From Paracrocinitomix sp039939375 (lineage in GTDB: Bacteria > Bacteroidota > Bacteroidia > Flavobacteriales_D > Crocinitomicaceae), in the NCBI GenBank assembly GCA_039939375.1, contig JBDVJO010000007.1, forward strand, positions 124,001 to 188,000: 64,000 bases of DNA, given 5' to 3'. Shown here in pieces: positions 36,443 through 44,497 of the stretch. The notes beneath the pieces are model-generated. The model was not told where the DNA came from, did not search any database, and saw only the letters and a list, made by a program, of their open reading frames with translations. The position numbers and the translations under genes were made by a program. Within the stretch, counting starts at the first letter, position 1. The number at the start of each line of letters is the position of its first letter.

Positions 36443-36895
36443 ATGAAAAATTACTTCTTCATAATCGCATTATTAGCAAGCGGATTTGCATTTGCACAGC
36501 CGTCTGAACCACTTTTAACTGAAATTGAGTTTGAGCCTGTTTTGAGAACTGAAACAACCGTTCAGCAGCAACAAAGCTTTGAAAAGAAAATGGTAATGGC
36601 CTTTAAAAATGGTAATGCTGAACTTATTGGTAAATATTTTAGCGATAACATTGACTTATCTATTGATGCTAAAGAAGATCTTTATTCAAATTCACAATCT
36701 GAGCAGATTTTAAAGAACTTTTTTGTGGCACATCCACCCAAAGATTTCAAAATCATTCACAAAGGAAAATCAGGACAATCTGAATATTTTATTGCTGAAT
36801 TAACGGCAGATGCAAAATACAGAGTAACATTGAATTCGAAATCAATAGGCGGGGTAAATAAGATTACGTCATTAACGATTGAACTAGAAAGCTAA
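36443..36895 (+). CDS. DUF4783 family secreted protein
   Basis: 150 residues with a signal peptide (MKNYFFIIALLASGFAFAQ). The part MVMAFKNGNAELIGKYFSDN, LKNFFVAHPPKDFKIIHKG and EYFIAELTADAKYRVTLNSK fits DUF4783, an NTF2-like fold family of Bacteroidota. The role is unknown. It is transcribed divergently from rlmH. The last four bases overlap the end of the opposing lipoprotein gene. Confidence 0.82.
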   Translation: MKNYFFIIALLASGFAFAQPSEPLLTEIEFEPVLRTETTVQQQQSFEKKMVMAFKNGNAELIGKYFSDNIDLSIDAKEDLYSNSQSEQILKNFFVAHPPKDFKIIHKGKSGQSEYFIAELTADAKYRVTLNSKSIGGVNKITSLTIELES

Positions 36896-37638
36896 GCTTC
36901 CTCTTTTTCAACTACTTCACCACCTCTATAGATCATCCTCTCTATACCGTTCATATTTAAGAACTCGTAGTCAAACTTCAAGATTTTACCTTGATAGATA
37001 AGTGGTTTAGCATAAAGCTCATCCAATAAATCATCTCCTTCTAAAATATATAGGGCGACACCATATTTACTTTCATCATTTTTAAGAATCAAATATGATT
37101 CAGGATTAATGATTAGGAATTCTTTATACTTCATTTCAAATTCACCTTCTTGAGCCACTGCTCTTCGTGGTCGTTCAAAGTCATAATTATCAATCGTTAA
37201 TTCTACCTCTTTCCAAGGAGCAACATCCAAATCATATTCAGTGGCTCCGGTGCGCTCACTAGCTTTTATAATTTCTGCTCCATTTAAGTAGATATGACGT
37301 TCAACTAAATCGCCATCTTCAGCATTGTAAGCGGAAATGTATTCTGAAATATAAACTGGTAGACCGTCTTTAAAAAAAATAGTCATTGAGGTGTAAAACT
37401 TTTCTGAATACTCCTCACTACTGATCATTTTTAAGGTATCATATTGTGAATACTCGTCCGCCTTATAAGACTCTTCATCTCTTGAATATTGCGGACCTAA
37501 ATTAATATCATAGACTTTACTGGTGTCTAAACAATCAGCTATGTAATCATCAATTTGCTCAGGTGTAATATCTAAACTTGGCTTAGAATTACAACTCACA
37601 AGCAGGACTATAAACGATAAATAGATTAATCTTTTCAT
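36892..37638 (-). CDS. Lipoprotein of unknown function
   Basis: 248 residues from the ATG at 37638. MKRLIYLSFIVLLVSCNSKP is a lipoprotein signal with lipobox LVSC. A longer frame starting at 37707 would put 23 residues before it, which would spoil the signal, so it is rejected. The mature part is acidic and beta-rich (ITPEQIDDYIADCLDTSKVY, EYSEKFYTSMTIFFKDGLPV, HIYLNGAEIIKASE). No family was recognised. It is located 43 bp after the OmpA-gene terminator, so it is probably expressed separately. Confidence 0.8.
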   Translation of the reverse strand: MKRLIYLSFIVLLVSCNSKPSLDITPEQIDDYIADCLDTSKVYDINLGPQYSRDEESYKADEYSQYDTLKMISSEEYSEKFYTSMTIFFKDGLPVYISEYISAYNAEDGDLVERHIYLNGAEIIKASERTGATEYDLDVAPWKEVELTIDNYDFERPRRAVAQEGEFEMKYKEFLIINPESYLILKNDESKYGVALYILEGDDLLDELYAKPLIYQGKILKFDYEFLNMNGIERMIYRGGEVVEKEEA

Positions 37639-37680
37639 AACGGTACGTGCTTTTAAATATAAGTCAAATCTTACGAAAAG

Positions 37681-37718
37681 CCACAAAAAAAGCCCTCTGA
37701 AATTCATCAGAGGGCTTT
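37681..37718 (-). terminator. Terminator of the OmpA-type gene
   Basis: Stem aaagccctctga (37689-37700) and tcagagggcttt (37707-37718) with a 6-base loop. On the minus strand it is followed by a run of seven T. It lies 18 bp after the stop at 37736. Confidence 0.88.
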
Positions 37719-37735
37719 CAATTTATTAAGAAATG

Positions 37736-40354
37736 TTATTCAAAAATAACATCCATTTCAACACGTCTGTTTTGCTCTCTTCCTTCAGCAGTGTCATTTG
37801 TTGCTACTGGTTGTTCTTCACCGAAGTATTGAACAATCATTCTGTCTGCAGCAACTCCTCTTGACTCTAAGAAATCACGAACTGCTTCAGCACGTTTCTT
37901 AGATAAGATTAAGTTAGCTTGCGCAGCACCTTGACTATCTGTGTGACCTGCAATTTTCAGTCTGAAATCAGGATTATCTACCAAGTATTGAGCTAAGTCT
38001 GTCAATGACTCTTTAGATTCTTCTTTGATAATTGCTTTAGCTGTTTCAAACTGAAGTGCATCAAATGCTCTCTTCAAGATCTCCACATCAATCACAGGAC
38101 ATCCTTTGTTCTCAACAGGACCAGGAGTATTCACACACTCATCATCTTTATCAATTACACCATCTCCATCTGTATCTGTGTAAGGGCATCCGTCATTTTC
38201 TGGTGGACCAGCATTGTAAGGACACTTATCATCTTTGTCTAATAGACCGTCACCATCAGTATCAGGCCAAGGACAACCTCTGTTTTCTTCTGGACCTGCT
38301 TCAGTAGGACAAGCATCTAAGTAATCAAAGATTCCGTCATTATCTGTATCAGGACATCCTTGGTTTTCTTTAGGACCTGCAACTTCAGGACATAAATCAT
38401 CTGAATCTTTCAATCCATCACCATCTGTATCAGGACAACCATTGAATAATTCTAATCCAGGAACGTCAGGACAATCATCATTCTTATCAATGATTCTATC
38501 ACCATCTCTATCTGGACATCCGTTAAATTCAGCTAAACCTGCATCATCCGGACATTGGTCATCTTTGTCAATGATTTTATCACCATCTCTATCTGGGCAT
38601 CCGTTGAATTCTTTCGGCCCTGCCTCTGTAGGACAAGCATCTTCAGAATCTTGGATTCCGTCACCATCTGTATCAGGACATCCCATGAATTCCCAAACAC
38701 CTGGTGTTTCTAAACATAAATCAACTTTATCAGAAACTTTATCTTCATCAATATCGCTAGGGTGAACATAAAGAATTGGAACTTTTAATGCGGCATAAAT
38801 ATCTGCACCTCTTAAGTTTTTATCTTTTGTCGGAGCAAAAATCGCTTTCAAATCTCCTGTTCCAACAATGATTGGTCCCATTCTTAAACCTAAACCAGTT
38901 CTGAATCCTGTCATTCCACTATACGATAACGGCACAGATAAACCTGCCCATTTGAAATCATATCTTGGTGTCAATGAAAATGCAGAAGGCATTCTTACTT
39001 TATGCGCATCTTTATTCATTTGGAATCCAATTTGAGAATTGAATTGCATATAAAAGTCATTCCAAATATTCCAATCTAAAGCGGCATTAATATGCGTTGG
39101 AAGGTTCATGTAATATGTTCCGACATCAGAAGTAAATGACCCGTTATTCACGCCTCCGTTTAAGTTTGGATCTAATAAAGTGTCTACGTTATTGTTAAAT
39201 GACTCTAACCCTTCAGTATCATTGAATTGCTGTAAATCTAAGATATTGGCGTTCACACTAAAGTCACGGCTATTAGATGATTTTTCATAACGCATACCAC
39301 CTAAATCATTAATGGCAAAACTCGCTTTCAATTTGTACTTATTCTTATCTCTTCTCCACAAATCGGTCTCACCATCCATGTCATATTTATAATCTTTGTA
39401 ATCTGGTCGCCATTCGTAAACAACTCCTAAATCAACTCCGAACCCTAATTTTGATTGTAATTGATATACATCTGAAAATCCGCCAACACCTGTATAAGCA
39501 GACGAAGAAGCATCCCAGTGCTCATCAATATTGGCTGAGTATCCATAATTGAAATCACCAGAAACTAATAAGGCAGTATCGGCATTACTAAAGTTATACT
39601 CAACTTGGTCAGTATATAAATACATTGAACCTAAACCTTGTAAGAACTTTAATTTAGTTCCGGCTTTCATATAGTGCTCTCCTTTATCCATAATGGTCAT
39701 GGCAAATCCTGCATTATATTCCATCCAAGAGTTAAAAGAAATATTTACTAACTCATCCGTATACGTTTCATCCCAACGTTCTGGAACTTCTAAGCCATTT
39801 CTTGCTAGATCAATTAATGCACTTGAAACGTGGTCAACATTTAAAATTGTTCTGTTTTTGATTCCAAAACTTACCGCCATTCCGTATTGACGATTAATTG
39901 AAACCATTACGTTCAACACGTCTACCGTTGTTCCGACATATGCTTGTCTGAAATCTCCGCCAGGATTTGGGTACTCAAAAAAGTTACCTTGACCCTTTGC
40001 TTGAAAATGTGCAGCAGAATCCGCACCAATAATTTTCCCAAACACCGGTTGACCGTAATCTGTCGTATCACTCATCCATGCATCTACAGCTGGATCACTT
40101 GAATCAAATGATTGCGACCACCAATAAGGCATGTTCTTGGTATTAAAATAAAGATGATCGTTATAACCTGAGAATGAAAATCCTCCTAGAGTAACATCAA
40201 CAATAAATCTGTTATCTGCTATTGAAGCAGCATTTAAATCTCCTCCTGAAACACCAGAATAATTACTTTGACGATAGCCCAGAAAATCTTGCGAATACGC
40301 TTCTGTACTAATCAATCCTGCAACAAGAGTTAAGCAAAGTATTAATTTTTTCAT
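37736..40354 (-). CDS. Outer membrane protein: DUF5723-like barrel, eight TSP3 repeats and OmpA domain
   Basis: 872 residues with a signal peptide (MKKLILCLTLVAGLISTEAY). Residues about 25-530 look like a beta-barrel of DUF5723 type (VDVTLGGFSFSGYNDHLYFN). Residues about 532-756 hold eight thrombospondin type 3 calcium-binding repeats of about 27 residues (DTDGDGIQDSEDACP...GCP), the last two with a short insertion. Residues about 757-872 are an OmpA domain (FETAKAIIKEES, IAGHTDSQGAAQANLILSKK, NRRVEMDVIFE) that binds peptidoglycan. The protein would tie the outer membrane to the wall through a calcium-stiffened spacer. Its ATG is one base after the stop of the upstream gene. Confidence 0.92.
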   Translation of the reverse strand: MKKLILCLTLVAGLISTEAYSQDFLGYRQSNYSGVSGGDLNAASIADNRFIVDVTLGGFSFSGYNDHLYFNTKNMPYWWSQSFDSSDPAVDAWMSDTTDYGQPVFGKIIGADSAAHFQAKGQGNFFEYPNPGGDFRQAYVGTTVDVLNVMVSINRQYGMAVSFGIKNRTILNVDHVSSALIDLARNGLEVPERWDETYTDELVNISFNSWMEYNAGFAMTIMDKGEHYMKAGTKLKFLQGLGSMYLYTDQVEYNFSNADTALLVSGDFNYGYSANIDEHWDASSSAYTGVGGFSDVYQLQSKLGFGVDLGVVYEWRPDYKDYKYDMDGETDLWRRDKNKYKLKASFAINDLGGMRYEKSSNSRDFSVNANILDLQQFNDTEGLESFNNNVDTLLDPNLNGGVNNGSFTSDVGTYYMNLPTHINAALDWNIWNDFYMQFNSQIGFQMNKDAHKVRMPSAFSLTPRYDFKWAGLSVPLSYSGMTGFRTGLGLRMGPIIVGTGDLKAIFAPTKDKNLRGADIYAALKVPILYVHPSDIDEDKVSDKVDLCLETPGVWEFMGCPDTDGDGIQDSEDACPTEAGPKEFNGCPDRDGDKIIDKDDQCPDDAGLAEFNGCPDRDGDRIIDKNDDCPDVPGLELFNGCPDTDGDGLKDSDDLCPEVAGPKENQGCPDTDNDGIFDYLDACPTEAGPEENRGCPWPDTDGDGLLDKDDKCPYNAGPPENDGCPYTDTDGDGVIDKDDECVNTPGPVENKGCPVIDVEILKRAFDALQFETAKAIIKEESKESLTDLAQYLVDNPDFRLKIAGHTDSQGAAQANLILSKKRAEAVRDFLESRGVAADRMIVQYFGEEQPVATNDTAEGREQNRRVEMDVIFE

Positions 40355-40355
40355 G

Positions 40356-42650
40356 TCAATTTTTAATTTTGTACGCTTTAAGTGTCACTCCAGAAATGGT
40401 GTAAAGCAAATCACCTTGAATGGTGCAAACCGAAGATCCTTGAACAGAGTTGGGCAGCATCATTTTTCCGTAGTTATTCAACAAATATATGGTATTCTCT
40501 GAAATATCGGAAAAAACAAAGCCATACTCTTTGGTTCCTACCAAACCAACGAAATTATTAGTTTGAGAAGGTTTTAAGACTTCACTCTTGACGTAACCAA
40601 ACTGATCCACAATCAATAAGCGACTTGATTCCTCAATAATTAAGAGCGGATTTCCGGTGTTATACTCCCAATGAACTGCTATTGGAGCTACATTTTGATC
40701 AATTTTTACTGAATCTCTTTCACCATCTAAAACATAGTAATTTAGAATATATCCATTTGAGTACCCCATTTTTCTCAGAGATGTCTCCATTCCTCCTACT
40801 ACAAAATCGGTTTCATTTTGTAATCCAAAAGCTACGGGATTTGACAATCTACTTTCTCCTCTACGGTTCAGGATGTATTGATTATTGTTGACGTCTTTAA
40901 AAGCTATGATATCCTTACCTGCTGTTAAGACATGGTAGATTTTACTTTTAATTGGACTGGTCATGCCTTCAAACATCCAACCATCAACAATCTTACCTTC
41001 TTCTGAATACACCAACACCTTGTTTCCGCTATTGACGATTATTCTGTACACAAATTGATTATCATAATTTACAGCTAAACCTACTTTTGATTCTGCCCCC
41101 AAACTTACCGGATACCCATTTCTTGATTTACCATTATCATTGACAACATCAAAGCCATTTGTTTGAAAAAACACCAACTCTTTTTTTCCATCATTTTCAA
41201 AATCAACTATTTGAGGCAATTGCACTAAAGAAGACTGAAGCACTCTTTTCCATAATTGTTCTCCTTTCTTTGTATAAAGCGCCACGGTTTTCGCATTAGA
41301 TAATAACACCTTTACTTCGCCACCTGTCTCTACCAGCTGTATGTTTTCAACTGTAAAATCAATTGTAAACTCATGTATAACTTCAACCCCTGATGCCGTT
41401 GACAAACCAGTGTTTAGGTTAACTAAACTCACCAATTTATTAGCGTTTTTTTGATAGATTTCGCTTCTACAGCTATACAAGTCTGTATTTTTTTCAATGA
41501 TAACCTTATGAGATATTGTAGGAGCTGTTTTTTGGTACAATCGCAATGATTCATCATTTCCTTCCAATAAATTACCAAGTTGAACCTGGCTTAAATACCA
41601 ACGCATAGCTGGAATTGAATTCGCCAACACATTAAAGTTGTTGTACTCTGTGTAATATGAAAGTTCTGAATCTAATTCACTTATCGATTCTGACCAGTTA
41701 AAAGCTGTTTTAAATGGCAACACCTTGAATTTACCAATATTAAAATAAGGCACCTGTAATGAATCAGCCTGAAACGCTAATGTTTGTTCCTCAAGAATTA
41801 ACTCTAAATCCCTTTCTGCGCTAGGCCTGGCTATGATTAATTCAAAACTATCTTTTGCGAAATACAACAACCCATCTCCTAGCCAATCAAAACTTCCTTC
41901 ACTGGGTTGATTGAAAACTACAGGAACATCTTCCAACATTCTGCTCGACCCGTAAAAAGTTGCTTCATCAAAACTTGGAGGCACCAACGCAAAAAATGGT
42001 TCTGAACTAACGGCTTTTCCTTTTAAACCATCTCCCTTCTCAGTCCATACTTGATAATGCATTTGATTTGAAAGTATATGCTTTTTGCCAATTGGATAAG
42101 TTGAGCTGTATTCAATTACATCTGCACTCGTGTAATCTACAATCTCTTTTGTCGCCTTTGGTTCAAATTCAACGGATGTCAGCAACAAATATTTTTCGCG
42201 CTTAGAAAGCTGTAAGCTAGTCTTACCAACGGTCAAGACGTTATTGCTCAACTGGCATTCAACGTTTAGTTGATCATTTAAAAAGTTTACCAACTCATGA
42301 AAACCAACGTCAGTTTTTAAAGCAACTAAAAAGGAGTTGTGGTCGAAAGAAAAGAAACAAGAATTCAAGTCATAATCTGCAAAACTCAAATCCGCATTTA
42401 AAATCGGTTGAATTCCTTCAGCATATGAACTATCCAACTGAAACTCCTCAAGAATAGTGTTGACATCACTTTTAGATTTTAATTTATCTAAGTCTCCAAC
42501 TAAATAGGAAGTAGCATCTTCACTAATTTGAAATGACAGGTAATTAATTTGGGCTTGCTGTTTTTTGTACAAATAAACTGCTCCATAAGCAAATATTGCC
42601 ATGAGCGCGGTAATCGCAGTTAACCTCAGTATAAATTTGACTTTAGACAT
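40356..42650 (-). CDS. Large membrane-anchored extracytoplasmic protein of unknown function
   Basis: 764 residues from the ATG at 42650; a TTG at 42668 would add six. There is one N-terminal membrane segment (LTAITALMAIFAYGAVYLYK), then an unrecognised domain of about 400 residues. The C-terminal 320 residues look like a beta-propeller with FG-GAP/VCBS-like turns (LPQIVDFENDGKKELVFFQ, DVVNDNGKSRNGYPVSLG, GKIVDGWMFEGM, VLTAGKDIIAFKDVNNNQYI). It is one base upstream of the OmpA-type gene, so the two are translationally coupled and may work together in the envelope. Confidence 0.75.
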   Translation of the reverse strand: MSKVKFILRLTAITALMAIFAYGAVYLYKKQQAQINYLSFQISEDATSYLVGDLDKLKSKSDVNTILEEFQLDSSYAEGIQPILNADLSFADYDLNSCFFSFDHNSFLVALKTDVGFHELVNFLNDQLNVECQLSNNVLTVGKTSLQLSKREKYLLLTSVEFEPKATKEIVDYTSADVIEYSSTYPIGKKHILSNQMHYQVWTEKGDGLKGKAVSSEPFFALVPPSFDEATFYGSSRMLEDVPVVFNQPSEGSFDWLGDGLLYFAKDSFELIIARPSAERDLELILEEQTLAFQADSLQVPYFNIGKFKVLPFKTAFNWSESISELDSELSYYTEYNNFNVLANSIPAMRWYLSQVQLGNLLEGNDESLRLYQKTAPTISHKVIIEKNTDLYSCRSEIYQKNANKLVSLVNLNTGLSTASGVEVIHEFTIDFTVENIQLVETGGEVKVLLSNAKTVALYTKKGEQLWKRVLQSSLVQLPQIVDFENDGKKELVFFQTNGFDVVNDNGKSRNGYPVSLGAESKVGLAVNYDNQFVYRIIVNSGNKVLVYSEEGKIVDGWMFEGMTSPIKSKIYHVLTAGKDIIAFKDVNNNQYILNRRGESRLSNPVAFGLQNETDFVVGGMETSLRKMGYSNGYILNYYVLDGERDSVKIDQNVAPIAVHWEYNTGNPLLIIEESSRLLIVDQFGYVKSEVLKPSQTNNFVGLVGTKEYGFVFSDISENTIYLLNNYGKMMLPNSVQGSSVCTIQGDLLYTISGVTLKAYKIKN

Positions 42651-42724
42651 CAACACAAAAATACGCAATGCCAGCCCTCGGTTTGATTATAACCAAATTG
42701 AATTTGCACAGCCTAATGTGAACA

Positions 42725-43330
42725 CTACAGTTTCAATTTTAACTGTTCTGGAGCTAACAATGTAAAAGACATTCGGTGAATTGGACTTGGGCCATGTTTC
42801 TCAATCCCTAATCTGTGTTCCTTTGTAGGATAACCTTTGTTTTTATCCCATGCATAATACGGATACGCTTCGTGAGCTTTTTCCATTAATTCATCTCTGT
42901 GAACTTTAGCTAAGACAGAAGCTGCCGCAATACTTTTAAACTTACCATCTCCTTTAATTATGCATTCATGTTGAATTCCTGGATAAGGATTAAACCGATT
43001 CCCATCTATCAATAAAAATTCAGGTGAAGTCGACAATTGATTAACGGCTCTATGCATGGCTTCAAAAGACGCATTCAGAATATTTAATTGATCAATTTCT
43101 TTGTGATCCACGACTCCAATTCCCCAAGCTACTGCCTTAGCCTTTATAATGGGATACAATTCTTCGCGTTGTTTTTCGGTCATTTTCTTTGAATCGTTCA
43201 ACCATTTATGGCGAAAATTTTTGGGGAGAATAACTGCGGCGGCAACAACCGGACCCGCCAAACAACCTCTGCCGGCTTCATCACAACCGGCCTCAATCAC
43301 TCCTGAATTAAATGAATTTTTTAAACGCAT
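42725..43330 (-). CDS. rnhB: Ribonuclease HII
   Basis: 201 residues from the ATG at 43330 (MRLKNSFNSGVIEAGCDEAG); a TTG at 43348 would add six residues. The catalytic acids are in AGCDEAGRG and LLIDGNRF, with SIAAASVLAKVHRDELM and KNKGYPTKEH behind them. It cleaves RNA in RNA-DNA hybrids and at single ribonucleotides. It is the first gene of a minus-strand run with the two envelope genes. Confidence 0.95.
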   Translation of the reverse strand: MRLKNSFNSGVIEAGCDEAGRGCLAGPVVAAAVILPKNFRHKWLNDSKKMTEKQREELYPIIKAKAVAWGIGVVDHKEIDQLNILNASFEAMHRAVNQLSTSPEFLLIDGNRFNPYPGIQHECIIKGDGKFKSIAAASVLAKVHRDELMEKAHEAYPYYAWDKNKGYPTKEHRLGIEKHGPSPIHRMSFTLLAPEQLKLKL

Positions 43331-43387
43331 ATTCTTTCTAAAACCCAATAATAATCAACTTTTTTGATTGCCTGTTTATTATCACAC

Positions 43388-43415
43388 CAAAATTAATTTC
43401 ATATCTTCGAACAAC
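43388..43415 (-). promoter_or_regulatory. Promoter of rnhB
   Basis: On the minus strand the -7 box TAATTTTG (43395-43388) is exact and GTTG lies at 43415-43412 with a spacer of 16. The start site would be near 43382, about 50 nt before the ATG. Confidence 0.5.
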
Positions 43416-43514
43416 CTTTGGCATGTATATTGCGTCTTCAAATAGAATTGAATTTTGACAATTTAAAACAACAATACCTGAATAAGGGAACATTAAATAA
43501 TTAAAACAAGAAAA

Positions 43515-43889
43515 ATGAAAAAGTTTTTAGGATTAGCAACTGGTTTATTATTAACTGTATTCACAATGGCTCACCACGGTGTTGCATTTAATGATGCATC
43601 AAGTGATTACGATAAAGCAGCTACTACAGAGTTTAATTTTACAATGGATTCTAATTTTTCTTTAGATGATATTAATAGTACAGCAGCTTTTTATACAGAT
43701 TATTTCACGGTAACCACAGCTGAAAACGGTGAAGGACACACGGTAACTTTCACTTTAGCTCAGGATGACGAAATGTCAAGAAGAGTTATTACAAGATTTT
43801 TTGTGAGCTTAGAAGTAACTGAAATTGATGTTAACGGTGAACACATGGAAGTAAACCACTTTGTGATGACTTATATCATGAAAGGATAA
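43515..43889 (+). CDS. Small secreted protein of unknown function
   Basis: 124 residues. A signal-like hydrophobic N-terminus (MKKFLGLATGLLLTVFTMAH) is followed by an acidic, Thr/Asp-rich domain with three or four beta strands (FTVTTAENGEGHTVTFTLAQ, MSRRVITRFFVSLEVTEIDV, MEVNHFVMTYIMKG). No family was recognised. It is a single gene with its own strong terminator. A possible promoter (TTG 43430-43432; GAATTTTG 43450-43457) lies upstream and would give a 50 nt leader. Confidence 0.7.
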   Translation: MKKFLGLATGLLLTVFTMAHHGVAFNDASSDYDKAATTEFNFTMDSNFSLDDINSTAAFYTDYFTVTTAENGEGHTVTFTLAQDDEMSRRVITRFFVSLEVTEIDVNGEHMEVNHFVMTYIMKG

Positions 43890-43910
43890 TTCTACCTAAA
43901 TCATTTTAGA

Positions 43911-43939
43911 ACCCTGATTATAACAATCAGGGTTTTTTT
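43911..43939 (+). terminator. Intrinsic terminator
   Basis: Arms accctgatt (43911-43919) and aatcagggt (43925-43933) form a perfect 9 bp stem with a 5-base loop, followed by seven T. Confidence 0.9.
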
Positions 43940-44080
43940 GTGCCCAAAAATAAATTTGGAAGCGAACCTTTAATTCCATAAATTGGGAATACCGAAATCA
44001 CTCAGAATCATATTTTAACACGAATTCACTCATAGTTTAAGCTGTGTTAAATGAGAGACTGACCTTAAAAACCTCAGCGT

Positions 44081-44365
44081 ATGCCCGGAATTCTAAACCC
44101 TAGTATGATTGAAAAAGAGTCAATCGATACATTATCATTCAAAAATATAATTGAATTTGAACAGCATCCACAGCTCATGGAGAAGTTGTATAACGCTACC
44201 AGACTTGGAAACACGAACAAATTTAAATGCCAAATAGAGTTTTATGCAGATTCTGGTCTCAAAACGGTTGAAACAACCATTTGGGCAACCGGTAAAAGTT
44301 TTATCTGCTTGAAAGGTGGACTTTGGATTCCAATTTCCAAAATAGTTGACATAAGAATGATATAA
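44081..44365 (+). CDS. Small conserved protein of unknown function
   Basis: 94 residues, no signal peptide. ILNPSMIEKESIDTLSFKNI, LYNATRLGNTNKFKCQIEF and KTVETTIWATGKSFICLKGG, ending IPISKIVDIRMI, look like a small Sm/SH3-type beta-barrel preceded by a helix. I have the impression of similar short hypothetical proteins in Flavobacteriales but cannot name a family. A start at 44105 (MIEKESID) is possible. Confidence 0.7.
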   Translation: MPGILNPSMIEKESIDTLSFKNIIEFEQHPQLMEKLYNATRLGNTNKFKCQIEFYADSGLKTVETTIWATGKSFICLKGGLWIPISKIVDIRMI

Positions 44366-44450
44366 TCAACCCAACAAAACAAATAATAAATGCGGCTTTA
44401 TGTCGCATTTTTTGATTTTAGAAGTTCAAGAATACAATGCAAAGAAAGTA

Positions 44451-44479
44451 TTGTTGTCTTTTCTTTTCTATTACTTTTG
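44451..44479 (+). promoter_or_regulatory. Promoter of the DsbD-type gene
   Basis: TTG at 44451-44453, an 18-base spacer and TACTTTTG at 44472-44479, an exact -7 box. The start site falls near 44485, leaving about a dozen bases before the ATG at 44498. This also argues against the longer frame beginning at 44390. Confidence 0.65.
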
Positions 44480-44497
44480 ATACATAAACTAAAAATT

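Noticed and set aside
38056..38765. Two open frames on the plus strand opposite the TSP3 repeats
   Set aside because: They are antisense shadows of a repetitive, GC-biased coding stretch; their Ser/Pro- and His-rich peptides mirror the repeat.
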